Source: Tranzscheliella williamsii
Lineage: Eukaryota > Basidiomycota > Ustilaginomycetes > Ustilaginales > Ustilaginaceae
Direction of reading: 5' to 3'
Length of the DNA: 64,000 bases
Assembly: GCA_023212725.1 (NCBI GenBank)
Contig: JALBYF010000070.1
Location: 1-64,000 of the forward strand
Made by a program: the position numbers and the translations under genes
In this document: positions 48,306 to 56,682 of the stretch, piece after piece
How positions within the stretch are numbered: position 1 is the stretch's first letter
How the letters are laid out: each line of letters opens with the position of its first letter
Notes under the pieces: model-generated
What the model was told of the DNA's origin: nothing
Database searches by the model: none
Seen by the model: only the letters and a program-made list of their open reading frames with translations

Positions 48306-49235
48306 ATGCCCACGGTCACGTTCATCAATGAAACGCAGGTGCCCCTCAACATCTGTCTGAAGCAGGTGTCTCCGCTGCACTATGCCAACAAGGTGCAGCC
48401 GGGCGGTGGACGCGCGGCCATGCACACGGGCAAGGTATGGTTCACCATCCAGGTCAGGGTGGACCGCGGCGATAACGGGTACGACAAATTTCAGACGTAT
48501 GCGCCGATTGCAGCCATAACAATCGGGGCGCTGTCGCTCGGGGCGGGTGCGGTCTACTTTGCCGGGGCGAGCGCCGCGGCGGGGGGTGCAGCTGCCGCGG
48601 TGTCGGCGGCTGCAGCGCGGCTCTCGGCGATGGCAGCAACACATACGCCTACAGTCCAGCGGCTGCTGCGGTACGCGAAAAAGGGACAAACTGCCGCAAA
48701 AATCGGGCAGGTGATAGGGATCGGCGGAGGCGCGTTTGCGGGCGCCAAGGACGCGCAGGGTAAGACAAAGCCGGTGGACGAGCAGCTGCGGGCGAAAGCG
48801 GCAGAGGCGTCCAAGACGGCGCTGCAGAAGCTGCTGCAGGGGAGCGTGCTGAGCTCGTCCGGCTGGTACATCGACCGCAACCGGACGATCCGCATTGCGG
48901 GCGGGCCAAAGGCAACCATGACCGACGGCCTGCTGGTCATCGAGACCGACACCACTGTCCCCTTCCGGCTGGTCGACGAGGCGGGCAGGACCGTCGCCGT
49001 CGGCAACCAGGACGGCGGTGACCCCGTCCCCGCGCTGGTCAGCAGCATCGTGGACCGTACCGAAGAAGCCGCCCGCCTCGGCCCGCTCAGGAACGCAATC
49101 ACAACTGGCATCGGCTCCTCCCTCCTCACCGCCGCCGCCCCCAGCGCAGTGCCCGTCCTCAAGGCGCAGGCCAAGCAGCAGAAGAAAAAGGACGGCTTCT
49201 GGATGCGCGTGCTCAAGGGCGACGAAGGCTTCTAA
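48306..49235 (+). CDS. Uncharacterised fungal protein with N-terminal beta module and Gly/Ala-rich hydrophobic centre
   Basis: An intronless ORF of 309 aa from the ATG at 48306; an in-frame TTG-less extension upstream is not needed. Residues 1-60 (TVTFINETQVPLNICLKQVS, then LHYANKVQPGGG and GKVWFTIQVRV) look like a beta-sandwich module I associate with poorly characterised basidiomycete proteins. Residues about 65-110 form a long Gly/Ala hydrophobic stretch (ITIGALSLGAGAVYFAGAS, then AAAGGAAAAVSAAAARL), reminiscent of glycine-zipper membrane-inserting segments. A second Gly-rich hydrophobic patch (KIGQVIGIGGGAFAGAKD) follows, then a beta-rich part (GSVLSSSGWYIDRNRTIRI; TTVPFRLVDEAG). No signal peptide, Cys pattern or catalytic motif. 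Function unknown. Confidence 0.75.
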   Translation: MPTVTFINETQVPLNICLKQVSPLHYANKVQPGGGRAAMHTGKVWFTIQVRVDRGDNGYDKFQTYAPIAAITIGALSLGAGAVYFAGASAAAGGAAAAVSAAAARLSAMAATHTPTVQRLLRYAKKGQTAAKIGQVIGIGGGAFAGAKDAQGKTKPVDEQLRAKAAEASKTALQKLLQGSVLSSSGWYIDRNRTIRIAGGPKATMTDGLLVIETDTTVPFRLVDEAGRTVAVGNQDGGDPVPALVSSIVDRTEEAARLGPLRNAITTGIGSSLLTAAAPSAVPVLKAQAKQQKKKDGFWMRVLKGDEGF

Positions 49236-51114
49236 TTCCGCCCCGGCTCGTGCTTCTAATTCGCCCCCGACTCGTGCTTCTCGTCCTGCCCTGGCTCGTG
49301 CTCTCTCCCGGACATTCCATGCTGCCGTCTTGCCGTTACCATACCCTTTCCCGCGCCGTGCTCCTTGCAATCTTGTGTATACCCTTAGGGGTCGTGTGGT
49401 GTGCCTGGTAGGCTGTGGCAATCATCGGACGCGCAGCTCGACAACGGCGTATCGGAAGCGGGACGGTGTCGGACCCAAAATGAAGCGAGTAGGCGCGGAG
49501 ATCAGCGCCGTGGTGCGCTGAGACAAGTCCGATGCGGACTGGGCTGGCGCCTCTACCTCTGGCTTCGCTTCGTCCAATGTCTCAGTAGCGTCTCAGAGCG
49601 CCACGCAGATCCGCGGCGGGGACCTAGAGCTGCATTAACGGGATCACTTTTAGGTGGACAGCTGTGGGGAGGGGTGGCGGTCAGGGAGGAGGGTGGAGAC
49701 GAAGGATGGGCTGGACGAAGGGTCCGGGCGAGTGCGCTGCGGGTGTTGGACAAAGTGGTGGCAGCCGAGCAGCCGGAACTTGCACGCCTGGCAGGCGGGG
49801 ATGGCGACGGTGTCGGGGTAGGTGCTGTGCACGATGCAGCCGGGAGTGGATCCGCTTGGCGACGCAAGTGACAGCAAGCTCCCGCTTCTTCGCCTGCCGA
49901 GCCCCTGGGCAGGAGCGTTTCGACGCCACCCTGCTCACGAGGACGTTTGACCGCTTCGTCAGCTCGGCCAAGGCCAGGATGAGACGGTTTGCACGCCGGC
50001 CGTAGGCTGCGTTCTCCTTCTTTATCCTGAAGGATTGTGCCAGCTTGGCGTAGACGCCCATGCACCGAAGGATTCGCAGTTGCTTTTGTTGTATAGACCG
50101 GCGGGCAAGAGCATGGGCTGTTCGGGCCGATCCTTGAGTTATCGGAGAAGCACGGCCAGCAATCATATGCCCGCTCATACGAGTAGAGTCAGGTCGGCTC
50201 TTGGAATTGTAATCAAGCGCAGGCCGTTCGATAGGCAGCGCTGGAGGTCGAGAAAAACCGTGGCGCAGAGCTTGGGATCGATTCGGAGGAGACAAAGGAA
50301 CCATAGGATGTGGTGGCAGTACACAGATCGGGGTTGTTTGGAGGACTTGAGTAGGCGGTGCTTTAGCAAAAGCAGTCAAGACGGATGAGACACGAGGTGG
50401 TAGCTCACAGCAGACTTGTACGTGAGCAAGCAGACGGCAGCATTTAGAGTACGGCCGCCGAAGTACACCCTTGCCGCCTATTCTTCATAGACCAGCTCAG
50501 CACGCAGGCAGAACGAGCCGTAGCAAGTCAGTGACTGCGGCGTATCCAAGGAGGCACCTGCCCGCGCCCAGCGCGCAGGCTACCGCTGCGACGCGGACGG
50601 CCCATTCAAAAAGTCGTTCGTCCCTCGTTGCGGTGCCTTTCTTCTGGCAGCAATGCACTGCACCGCGCTGCCCTACAGACGCCCACGTCAAGCGCCTCCA
50701 TGCATTGTCTTGCAAACGAAGCCTTCCTTGTCTAGCGTGACACGGCTCCTAGTCGAACCGACTGGCGGTGCTGGGACGCTGTGCACGCGCTACACTAGGG
50801 TCTTCGTTTCGGCCACTTGGCCATGGGTGCGTCTATGCTTGCCTCGGAACGACCAAAAGCACAATTCGCAGTGGTGCTCGTCGACGCATGATCGCGTGTA
50901 CTATGATTACCTGTGGCGACGCAGCCAGTTCCACACTTAGGCGGGCAGCTCTGTCAAAAGCGGATTCTATTGGTATTCTATACTGATGCGCTAGACAAAT
51001 TAGGCTATTCTGTGAGTCTATGTGCAATTTATGCAGAGTCCTGAAGGAGGAGTCTGTATGCAGTCTATAAGACGCGAGGCAGGAGGGGCAGGGGGAGAGG
51101 GCAGAGAGGGGATA
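49236..51114. other. Long intergenic region
   Basis: About 1.9 kb. The 49650-49877 minus-strand frame is the only part with coding-like third-position bias. The rest, including basic-rich frames near 49900-50380 (minus), lacks motifs and proper starts. No RNA gene or transposon seen. Confidence 0.4.
49650..49877 (-). CDS. Possible small gene or 3' exon, Cys/His-containing
   Basis: A minus-strand frame with strongly GC-biased third positions reads GCIVHSTYPDTVAIPACQAC, then KFRLLGCHHFVQ and a Pro/Ser-rich tail, ending at 49650. It has no ATG of its own, so it would have to be a last exon joined to upstream sequence; no donor/acceptor pair is convincing. The CxxC plus CHH pattern could bind zinc. 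A larger overlapping frame (49681-50379) is basic and unconvincing. Reported as tentative. Confidence 0.22.
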   Translation of the reverse strand: MLSLASPSGSTPGCIVHSTYPDTVAIPACQACKFRLLGCHHFVQHPQRTRPDPSSSPSFVSTLLPDRHPSPQLST

Positions 51115-52383
51115 TTACAGCTTGCCCTGCTGGTCCTCCTGACCGCCGTGGCTGGGCTGTTGCGCGGCCTGGATGGCCTTGAGGATGGCCTGGACGCCCT
51201 CGGGGGTGGAGGTGTCGGAGGGGGTCTGTCCGTTGCCGAGCTGGTGGATCTGCATGATGCAGGCGGGCAGGGAGAGCTGGGCGGGGAGGTCGGGGTGGAG
51301 CTCGTTGGCCTTCTCCTTCTGGCCGGAGATGAGCTGCTTGCAGAGGTCGTATTCGGGGCAGAGCGGACGGGCGAGGCCGACAATGTCGCACGACTTGTCC
51401 ACCAGCGCCTTGTTCATCGCGGCCGCGGATCGGAAGCCGCCGGTGACAGCAAGCCGGGCCGAGGTCAGATGCGGGCGGATGCGGTCGGCAAACTCGATGA
51501 AGAACGACTCGCGCTTGATGGTGGACTCCTTCTTGTGTTCAAAGCCGGACGACTCGTAGGTGCCGCCGGAAAGCTCGATGAGCGCGACACCCGCCTGCTC
51601 GAGCCGCTTGGACATGATGAACGACTCCTCGGCATCAAAGCCGCCCTCGGCAAAGTCGGCCGAGTTGATCTTGATCGAGATCATAAACTTGGGGTCAGAG
51701 ACAGCGGCTCGGACACTGTCGATGATCTCGAACACGATGCGCGAGCGGCCGTCGAGGTCGCCGCCGTACTGATCCGTCCGCTTGTTGACCTTGGGGGAGA
51801 GGAACTGGGAAAGGAGGTAGCCGTGCGCCGAATGCATCTGCAAACCGTCGGCGCCCGCTTCGTACAGCACCTTGGCGGCAAAGCCAAAGCGGCGGACAAT
51901 GTCGTGGATCTCGTCGACGGTGAGCGGGCGGGGCTTGCCAAAGGTCATGCCCATGGCGGGCGGGCACTGCACGTCGGACGACGAGACGGGCGTCTCAACC
52001 ACCTCCTTCGAAGTCTGGCGGCCGGCGTGGGTGACCTGGGCGACGACGAGGGAGCCATGTGCCTTGGCGGCTGCGATGACGGGCTTGTAGGCCTTGACAT
52101 ACTCGTCGTGCGACGCGATCTCGGGGTCAATGCAAGCGTTGCGCTTCGCCTCCGGGTAGCGCGCGTCGCAGGGGATGTTTCCCAGCACAATCGTGCCGAT
52201 CCCGCCCTCGCCCCACCGCTTGTAGAGCTCAATATACTCGGCGGTGGGCCAGCCACGCTTCTTGAAATCACTGTCGTCCCACGTGCAGAGCCGCTCCGTC
52301 ATGGCGCTCTTCAGCGTCGGGTTGGGCGCCTGCACACCATTCGCAAACGTAACCGGCTTCTGCAGTGCTTCGATGTTCGACAT
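51115..52383 (-). CDS. Old yellow enzyme-family NADH:flavin oxidoreductase (second paralogue type)
   Basis: An intronless ORF of 422 aa from the ATG at 52383 (MSNIEALQKP); a TTG-initiated extension was discounted. FMN TIM-barrel motifs: NPTLKSAMTERL, GIGTIVLGNI, VVAQVTHAGRQ, MHSAHGYLLSQFLSPKVN with KRTDQYGGD, KINSADFAEGG, LAVTGGFRS and VGLARPLCPEY. It lacks the SPMCQYSA Cys of the enzyme at 32.8 kb and belongs to a different old-yellow-enzyme branch, related to 2,4-dienoyl-CoA reductase-like flavoproteins. It likely reduces C=C bonds of enals/enones with NAD(P)H. The C-terminal ~60 aa after the barrel is Pro/Gln-rich. A TATA element lies 70 bp upstream. Confidence 0.9.
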   Translation of the reverse strand: MSNIEALQKPVTFANGVQAPNPTLKSAMTERLCTWDDSDFKKRGWPTAEYIELYKRWGEGGIGTIVLGNIPCDARYPEAKRNACIDPEIASHDEYVKAYKPVIAAAKAHGSLVVAQVTHAGRQTSKEVVETPVSSSDVQCPPAMGMTFGKPRPLTVDEIHDIVRRFGFAAKVLYEAGADGLQMHSAHGYLLSQFLSPKVNKRTDQYGGDLDGRSRIVFEIIDSVRAAVSDPKFMISIKINSADFAEGGFDAEESFIMSKRLEQAGVALIELSGGTYESSGFEHKKESTIKRESFFIEFADRIRPHLTSARLAVTGGFRSAAAMNKALVDKSCDIVGLARPLCPEYDLCKQLISGQKEKANELHPDLPAQLSLPACIMQIHQLGNGQTPSDTSTPEGVQAILKAIQAAQQPSHGGQEDQQGKL

Positions 52384-53045
52384 GATCAAAGACGTCAAAT
52401 CAAAAATATGTAGGATGAGGTACCAAGCTAATCTGCGCCCACCGGACAAGTCCTTATATATCCAACCAAGCGAAGGCGGGCGAGGGGTGCGTCTGCTCCG
52501 CGATAGCCGTCGTCTGCAGCGGCATTGGAAGAAAGTGGCGAGGCCGGCTGGTTCTACATGAATCCATGCACGCTTGTCACTGCTGCCGGCTGATGTAAAT
52601 ACATAGCCGCGAGCCAGATCTGGTAATCGCGCTGCTGCACCCTACAATCGTGGTGGTTCAACCCGGCGTTCGAGCTTTCAAGGCAATTCAAAGGAGTGAG
52701 TCAACTTGGCCGGAAAGTCAAGTTCGAACTTGCGGCCATGAAATGTCTTTGTCAATCACAAATTAGTAGCTGGCGATGACTGTAAAGCCGTCGCCGAATA
52801 GGAGTTCTAATATTGGGCGTCACTACAGCTAGTAGACGATGACGTTCGCATCGGTTACGGGATTTTGTCGCCGGTCGAGACGGAGGCCGCAGCCCGATGA
52901 TGAAATCGTGGCCCGATCTCGCCATCGGGCTAAGAGCGATTCGCTCGCGGCTGCGCTTACGTCACGTGGTGGACGAGATGGTAACCTCGAGCAAGGGACT
53001 TGGTGGCCGGCATCTGAAAGCTAAGTTGGTGCCAAGTGTTTGCGG
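52384..53045. other. Intergenic region
   Basis: About 660 bp. Apart from the TATA element at 52453 no gene, RNA or repeat is recognised. Confidence 0.4.
52453..52460 (-). promoter_or_regulatory. TATA element of second old yellow enzyme gene
   Basis: TATATAAG on the minus strand, about 70 bp upstream of the ATG at 52383. Confidence 0.55.
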
Positions 53046-53870
53046 CTATGCGGCGGGTAGGCTGCCGTCGGGGGCATTGGAGGGAAGCGGGTGGGGCGGG
53101 CCAGCGGAGGGGGGCTGGACGGTGTTGGAGAAGTCCTTGTAGATGATGTAGGCGTCGGTGAGCTCTTCTGTGCCGGCGGCGGTGCGGAGGGCGCCGGCCA
53201 TGGGGAGGGTGCCGACGATGGTGAAGCCGAGGCGCTGCCAGATGCGGACGCTGGCGGTGTTGTTGACGTAGACCAGGTTGAAGACTGAGCCACGGTAGCC
53301 GGCTGTGGGTGCGTAGTGGAGAAAGGAGCGGCCGAGGAGCGAGCCGAGGCCGAGGCCGCGGTTGTGGGGGGGCACGACAAAGCCGGCGTTGCAAAGATGC
53401 GAGGAGCGGCCGGGATAGTTGGGCTTGATGTAGTAGAAGCCGGCGACGGCGGTGTGGTAGTCAAGCGTGTCCAGCGGGGGGAGGAGGCCGACAGGGGCGG
53501 GCGAGCCGGCGGGGGTGGGATCGTCGGCGAGCGCTGCGGCGCGGACGAAGAAGCCGACCACCAGATCATACGCAAGAAAGTAGCCGTCAAACTCGGTCTG
53601 CGGCATGGGACCGCGCTGCGGGTAGGTAACCCCGCGCTCCAGCTCGCTATTGAAGACCGCGGCCAGATACGCCATCAGCGCCGCAGGCGGTTTCAGCGCC
53701 GCCACCCCATCCCCCGCATACTCTGCCTGCGACACCCCGCCCGCATTGAACGCCACCGTCACCACGCCGCCCCGCGCCTCCGTTCGCACCCCCTCCGGCA
53801 GCGCATACACCCGCGGCGTCAACTCCCCCGCATTCGAGCCCGCCGGCCGTGGCACATGTCCATAAGCCAT
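53046..53870 (-). CDS. GNAT-family N-acetyltransferase
   Basis: An intronless ORF of 274 aa from the ATG at 53870 (MAYGHVPRP). The conserved part runs from VAGFYYIKPNYPGRSSHLCN into NAGFVVPPHNRGLGLGSLLG (acetyl-CoA pyrophosphate loop, R/Q-x-x-G-x-G/A-like), then FNLVYVNNTASVRIWQRLGF and TIVGTLPMAG. This is the signature of a fungal GNAT subfamily with an invariant YIKPNYPGR segment. Acceptor substrate unknown; no targeting signal with this start. The unusual length of the N-terminal part (about 150 aa before motif A) is common in the subfamily. Confidence 0.85.
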   Translation of the reverse strand: MAYGHVPRPAGSNAGELTPRVYALPEGVRTEARGGVVTVAFNAGGVSQAEYAGDGVAALKPPAALMAYLAAVFNSELERGVTYPQRGPMPQTEFDGYFLAYDLVVGFFVRAAALADDPTPAGSPAPVGLLPPLDTLDYHTAVAGFYYIKPNYPGRSSHLCNAGFVVPPHNRGLGLGSLLGRSFLHYAPTAGYRGSVFNLVYVNNTASVRIWQRLGFTIVGTLPMAGALRTAAGTEELTDAYIIYKDFSNTVQPPSAGPPHPLPSNAPDGSLPAA

Positions 53871-54445
53871 CCTTCGACCAATCCGGCAAGCCAATAGCGA
53901 ACCACAAAGTAACGAGGCCAACAGCAGCACGTGGAACAGTGACAAGCAAGTCCACCCGTTTACGCCAGCTTTATATTCGTTCTCGCGGCGCCACGACCGC
54001 CAGAATGTATTGTGAATCTTTGAGCCTCATCGGTCTCTTGATCGGTGCTATCAGATACAACCTAACATCCTTCCTGTCCGCGCCTGCTGTTAAGAGTGGC
54101 GACAAGCATCAAGGGTTTGCGATACCGCCCAATTTACTTGCCAGAAGCTGATTACTGTCCCTACGTATAGATTACGATGGCCGTCACGGGGGTCGTCCAT
54201 AGCAACAGGCCGCACATAACGTTCGAGGAATCCCGAGGTTGACATGGGGATAGGCACAAATTTCGAAGGCGGACGTGGTGTAGGCATTCAGGCATATGGT
54301 ATCATTACAAGTCGCGAAACAGGAAAACATCGTTCAGCGCGCCACAGTGAGTGGACAGAGGAGCGCGTCGTGTCGAGACGACAACCGGCGGAGCGCACCA
54401 CACGGCGAGCCGGCCGGATGGGCGCTCCGAGAGCGGCGTGGCGTA
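53871..54445. other. Intergenic region
   Basis: About 575 bp between the GNAT start and the Pmp3 stop, both minus strand; no gene or repeat recognised. Confidence 0.4.
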
Positions 54446-54916
54446 CTAATACTTGAAGATGATGTACAGGGCGTGGATGATACCCGGGAGGTAACCAAGG
54501 ATGGTCAACAGGACATTGACTGAGATAGCATACAAAAACAGATCCAAGCGTCAGCGCAATGGCCTCACTGAGGACGAAAGACGGCAAAAAGTACTCACTC
54601 CAAAAGTCGGCGCCGCAGCCTCGCTCCAGAAGGACACCCACGGGAGGGAGGAAGATGGCAAGCTAGCAGGAAGGCACAGAAAGGTACAAAGAAATCCGGG
54701 AAGCGTGTCAGCAATCCGTTGATGTGGAAAAAGCCTTTTGTAACGCCGTCTACTTACGATCTGAGAATTGGCGGGGTGCGTTCATCGAGAGTGGATCCAG
54801 TAGAAGCCGATGAGGGGTAGATGGATGGTGTCAGAGACAGCGAACCCAAGCATCACGACCGACCCATTAGGACGGCAACTTACGATCTTGAAAATGTCAG
54901 AGCAAGTGAACGGCAT
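54446..54916 (-). CDS. PMP3: Pmp3-family small plasma-membrane proteolipid, with a 3-nt microexon
   Basis: Assembled from four exons on the minus strand: 54916-54884 (MPFTCSDIFKI), 54760-54758 (ATC, one Ile codon), 54662-54599 and 54519-54446. The introns of 123, 95 and 79 nt all have GTAAGT/GTGAGT donors and YAG acceptors. The product is 57 aa, the usual family length, with two membrane helices: LAIFLPPVGVFLERG and VLLTILGYLPGIIHALYII, ending FKY. Pmp3 proteins set plasma-membrane potential and cation tolerance in yeast and are salt/cold-induced in plants. Skipping the ATC exon keeps frame but gives 56 aa, lacking one Ile of the conserved FKII segment. The gene is too fragmented to appear as one open frame; the homology is unmistakable. 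Confidence 0.88.
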
Positions 54917-55686
54917 GTTGGGCGATTATGTGATGGGCAGCGGCGGTCTGTTGCAGTGGTGGTATGAATGGATGGATGGATGGAGATGTTCAGGGCAGGT
55001 TCGCTTGTACGAAGAGGGTATATATCTGCATCAGCCAGCGGGACGGAACGTGCGAGGGAAGCGAACGACTCAGGTCCGTCATAGTGCACCTTAGCTGCTA
55101 GGCAAGCTCGCCCTGATGAGCGCCGGCATGCCCACTCCGATTCGCGCAGCTGACTGGCATCATCCTGACGTGCAGGCACAGCCGCAGCCAACTCTACCTG
55201 GACTTTTAGCCCCCTCGGCCGGCAGCCAAGCTCACTCGGCACGTCCATACCGTCCATCCTTTTGTCGTTCGTCGAACCTCAGCACCATGCAGCGTCTTGG
55301 CGGGCTGCACTAGCGCATACTGTACCTACAGTAGCTGGACGACACGGTTTGGTGGATGTAGTGCCGGCCGCAGCCTACTCTGAGTGGAAAGTGCGTGCCG
55401 AGCCATGGAATAGAACGCGTCATCATACAGTCCAAGCTAGCAATTATTCACTTTATGAGTGTGAATGCAGGCGCGGCTGGTTGCAGGCTATGCCTTCCGT
55501 GCGATTCCGTCCGCCGATTTCGGATCTCTCAAATCGGGACAAACCGAATGCCCGATGGATTCTCTATCTTTTCATCAACTTAACATGTTGACTAGCCCTC
55601 GCCTCCGTGATGTCTGCTTCGTCGCCACCATCCTCCTTCCCTCTCGGCTCTGTCAACTCTGCCTGCAAAGTGTGTGCATCATCGAC
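54917..55686. other. Divergent intergenic region
   Basis: About 770 bp between Pmp3 and the next plus-strand gene. It includes a (GGAT)4 tetranucleotide run at about 54966-54984 in the Pmp3 leader and the TATA at 55019. Confidence 0.4.
55019..55025 (-). promoter_or_regulatory. TATA element of PMP3
   Basis: ATATATA on the minus strand about 105 bp upstream of the Pmp3 ATG; plausible core promoter. Confidence 0.4.
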
Positions 55687-56556
55687 ATGCTATCGGCTAC
55701 CAGAACGGAGGGGCTGCGCGTTGCTTCGACGCCGTCACTGACCGGCACCGTACAGCAGATGCCCGAAGCGCCCGTGAACCCCTATCTGGCTACGCCGGAA
55801 ACCGCCGCAAGGTTCATCGACGAGCCCGAAGACGCACGCCTCGACATCTACGCTTACTGTCTGGGAAGCGACGAGCCATGCACAGCAGCGCTGCGGTCTG
55901 CTTCGGCGATCCCTGCTCCCCTATATCCTCTCTGTCTTGTGCTTCGGTATCTCATCGTCAAGGAGCATGTCCGGCTCGGCGAGTCCACCAAGCGCTTTAA
56001 CTGGTCTCTCAAACAGGTCTATGCCGCCGTCGCTGCGGGCTACAGAGCCTACCGTATCCATGAATACCTCAAGGCGAATACGAATGCCATTCAGCTGCCC
56101 GAACACCTCACCTACCCCGACTTTGCTACCGTCGAGCCAACCACCAAGGATATACATCTGCAGTCCAGCCTGCAGCTCACGCTCCAAGCAGCCTGGCACC
56201 TCGCCCAGGCCATGCTGCTTTGTCCGCAGCCTTTCTCCGCGCCGCCCAGTTCGCTCGTTCTAGGCTCCCTCTACCACACCCTCGCCCAGAACGCGCAGAC
56301 AAACACCGCACACACCATCGCTGCCTCTGCATCGCCCACCGAAAAGGCAATGCTCAACTGGATCCTCGACGGCACAGAACAGTGGCTCGCAATCGACATC
56401 GAAGCATTGCGTAAGGCGAAACGTGAACGTAAAAAGGAAGAAAAGAAAAACCAGCCCTCGCCTCAACAGCACAAGGCGGTACAGCAGAGTGCAAACCAAG
56501 GCAGCTTTCGTCTGCTGCAGCTCGACACGCACAACGGCGACGAAGACGACGGGTAG
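55687..56556 (+). CDS. Uncharacterised protein, possibly asteroid C-terminal-domain-like
   Basis: An intronless ORF of 289 aa from ATG 55687; an in-frame ATG at 55585 is an alternative. The central region (LYPLCLVLRYLIVKEHVRL, FNWSLKQVYAAVAAGYRAY and LQAAWHLAQAMLLCPQPFSA) is helical and vaguely resembles the C-terminal part of fungal asteroid (ASTE1-like) proteins. No XPG nuclease domain precedes it here, so function is not assigned. The C-terminal 60 aa are Lys/Glu then Gln-rich, probably disordered. Codon bias supports a real gene. Confidence 0.6.
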   Translation: MLSATRTEGLRVASTPSLTGTVQQMPEAPVNPYLATPETAARFIDEPEDARLDIYAYCLGSDEPCTAALRSASAIPAPLYPLCLVLRYLIVKEHVRLGESTKRFNWSLKQVYAAVAAGYRAYRIHEYLKANTNAIQLPEHLTYPDFATVEPTTKDIHLQSSLQLTLQAAWHLAQAMLLCPQPFSAPPSSLVLGSLYHTLAQNAQTNTAHTIAASASPTEKAMLNWILDGTEQWLAIDIEALRKAKRERKKEEKKNQPSPQQHKAVQQSANQGSFRLLQLDTHNGDEDDG

Positions 56557-56682
56557 GACGATGACCATGACAAGTGGAAGAATGAAAGAAACCGGGGTTC
56601 AATGGCTGCTTTTGGCACGTGCTCTACCAAAGCCTAGACGCGCTGTGCATCGTAGTCACCTCCGATGCATGGTCGCAACTAG

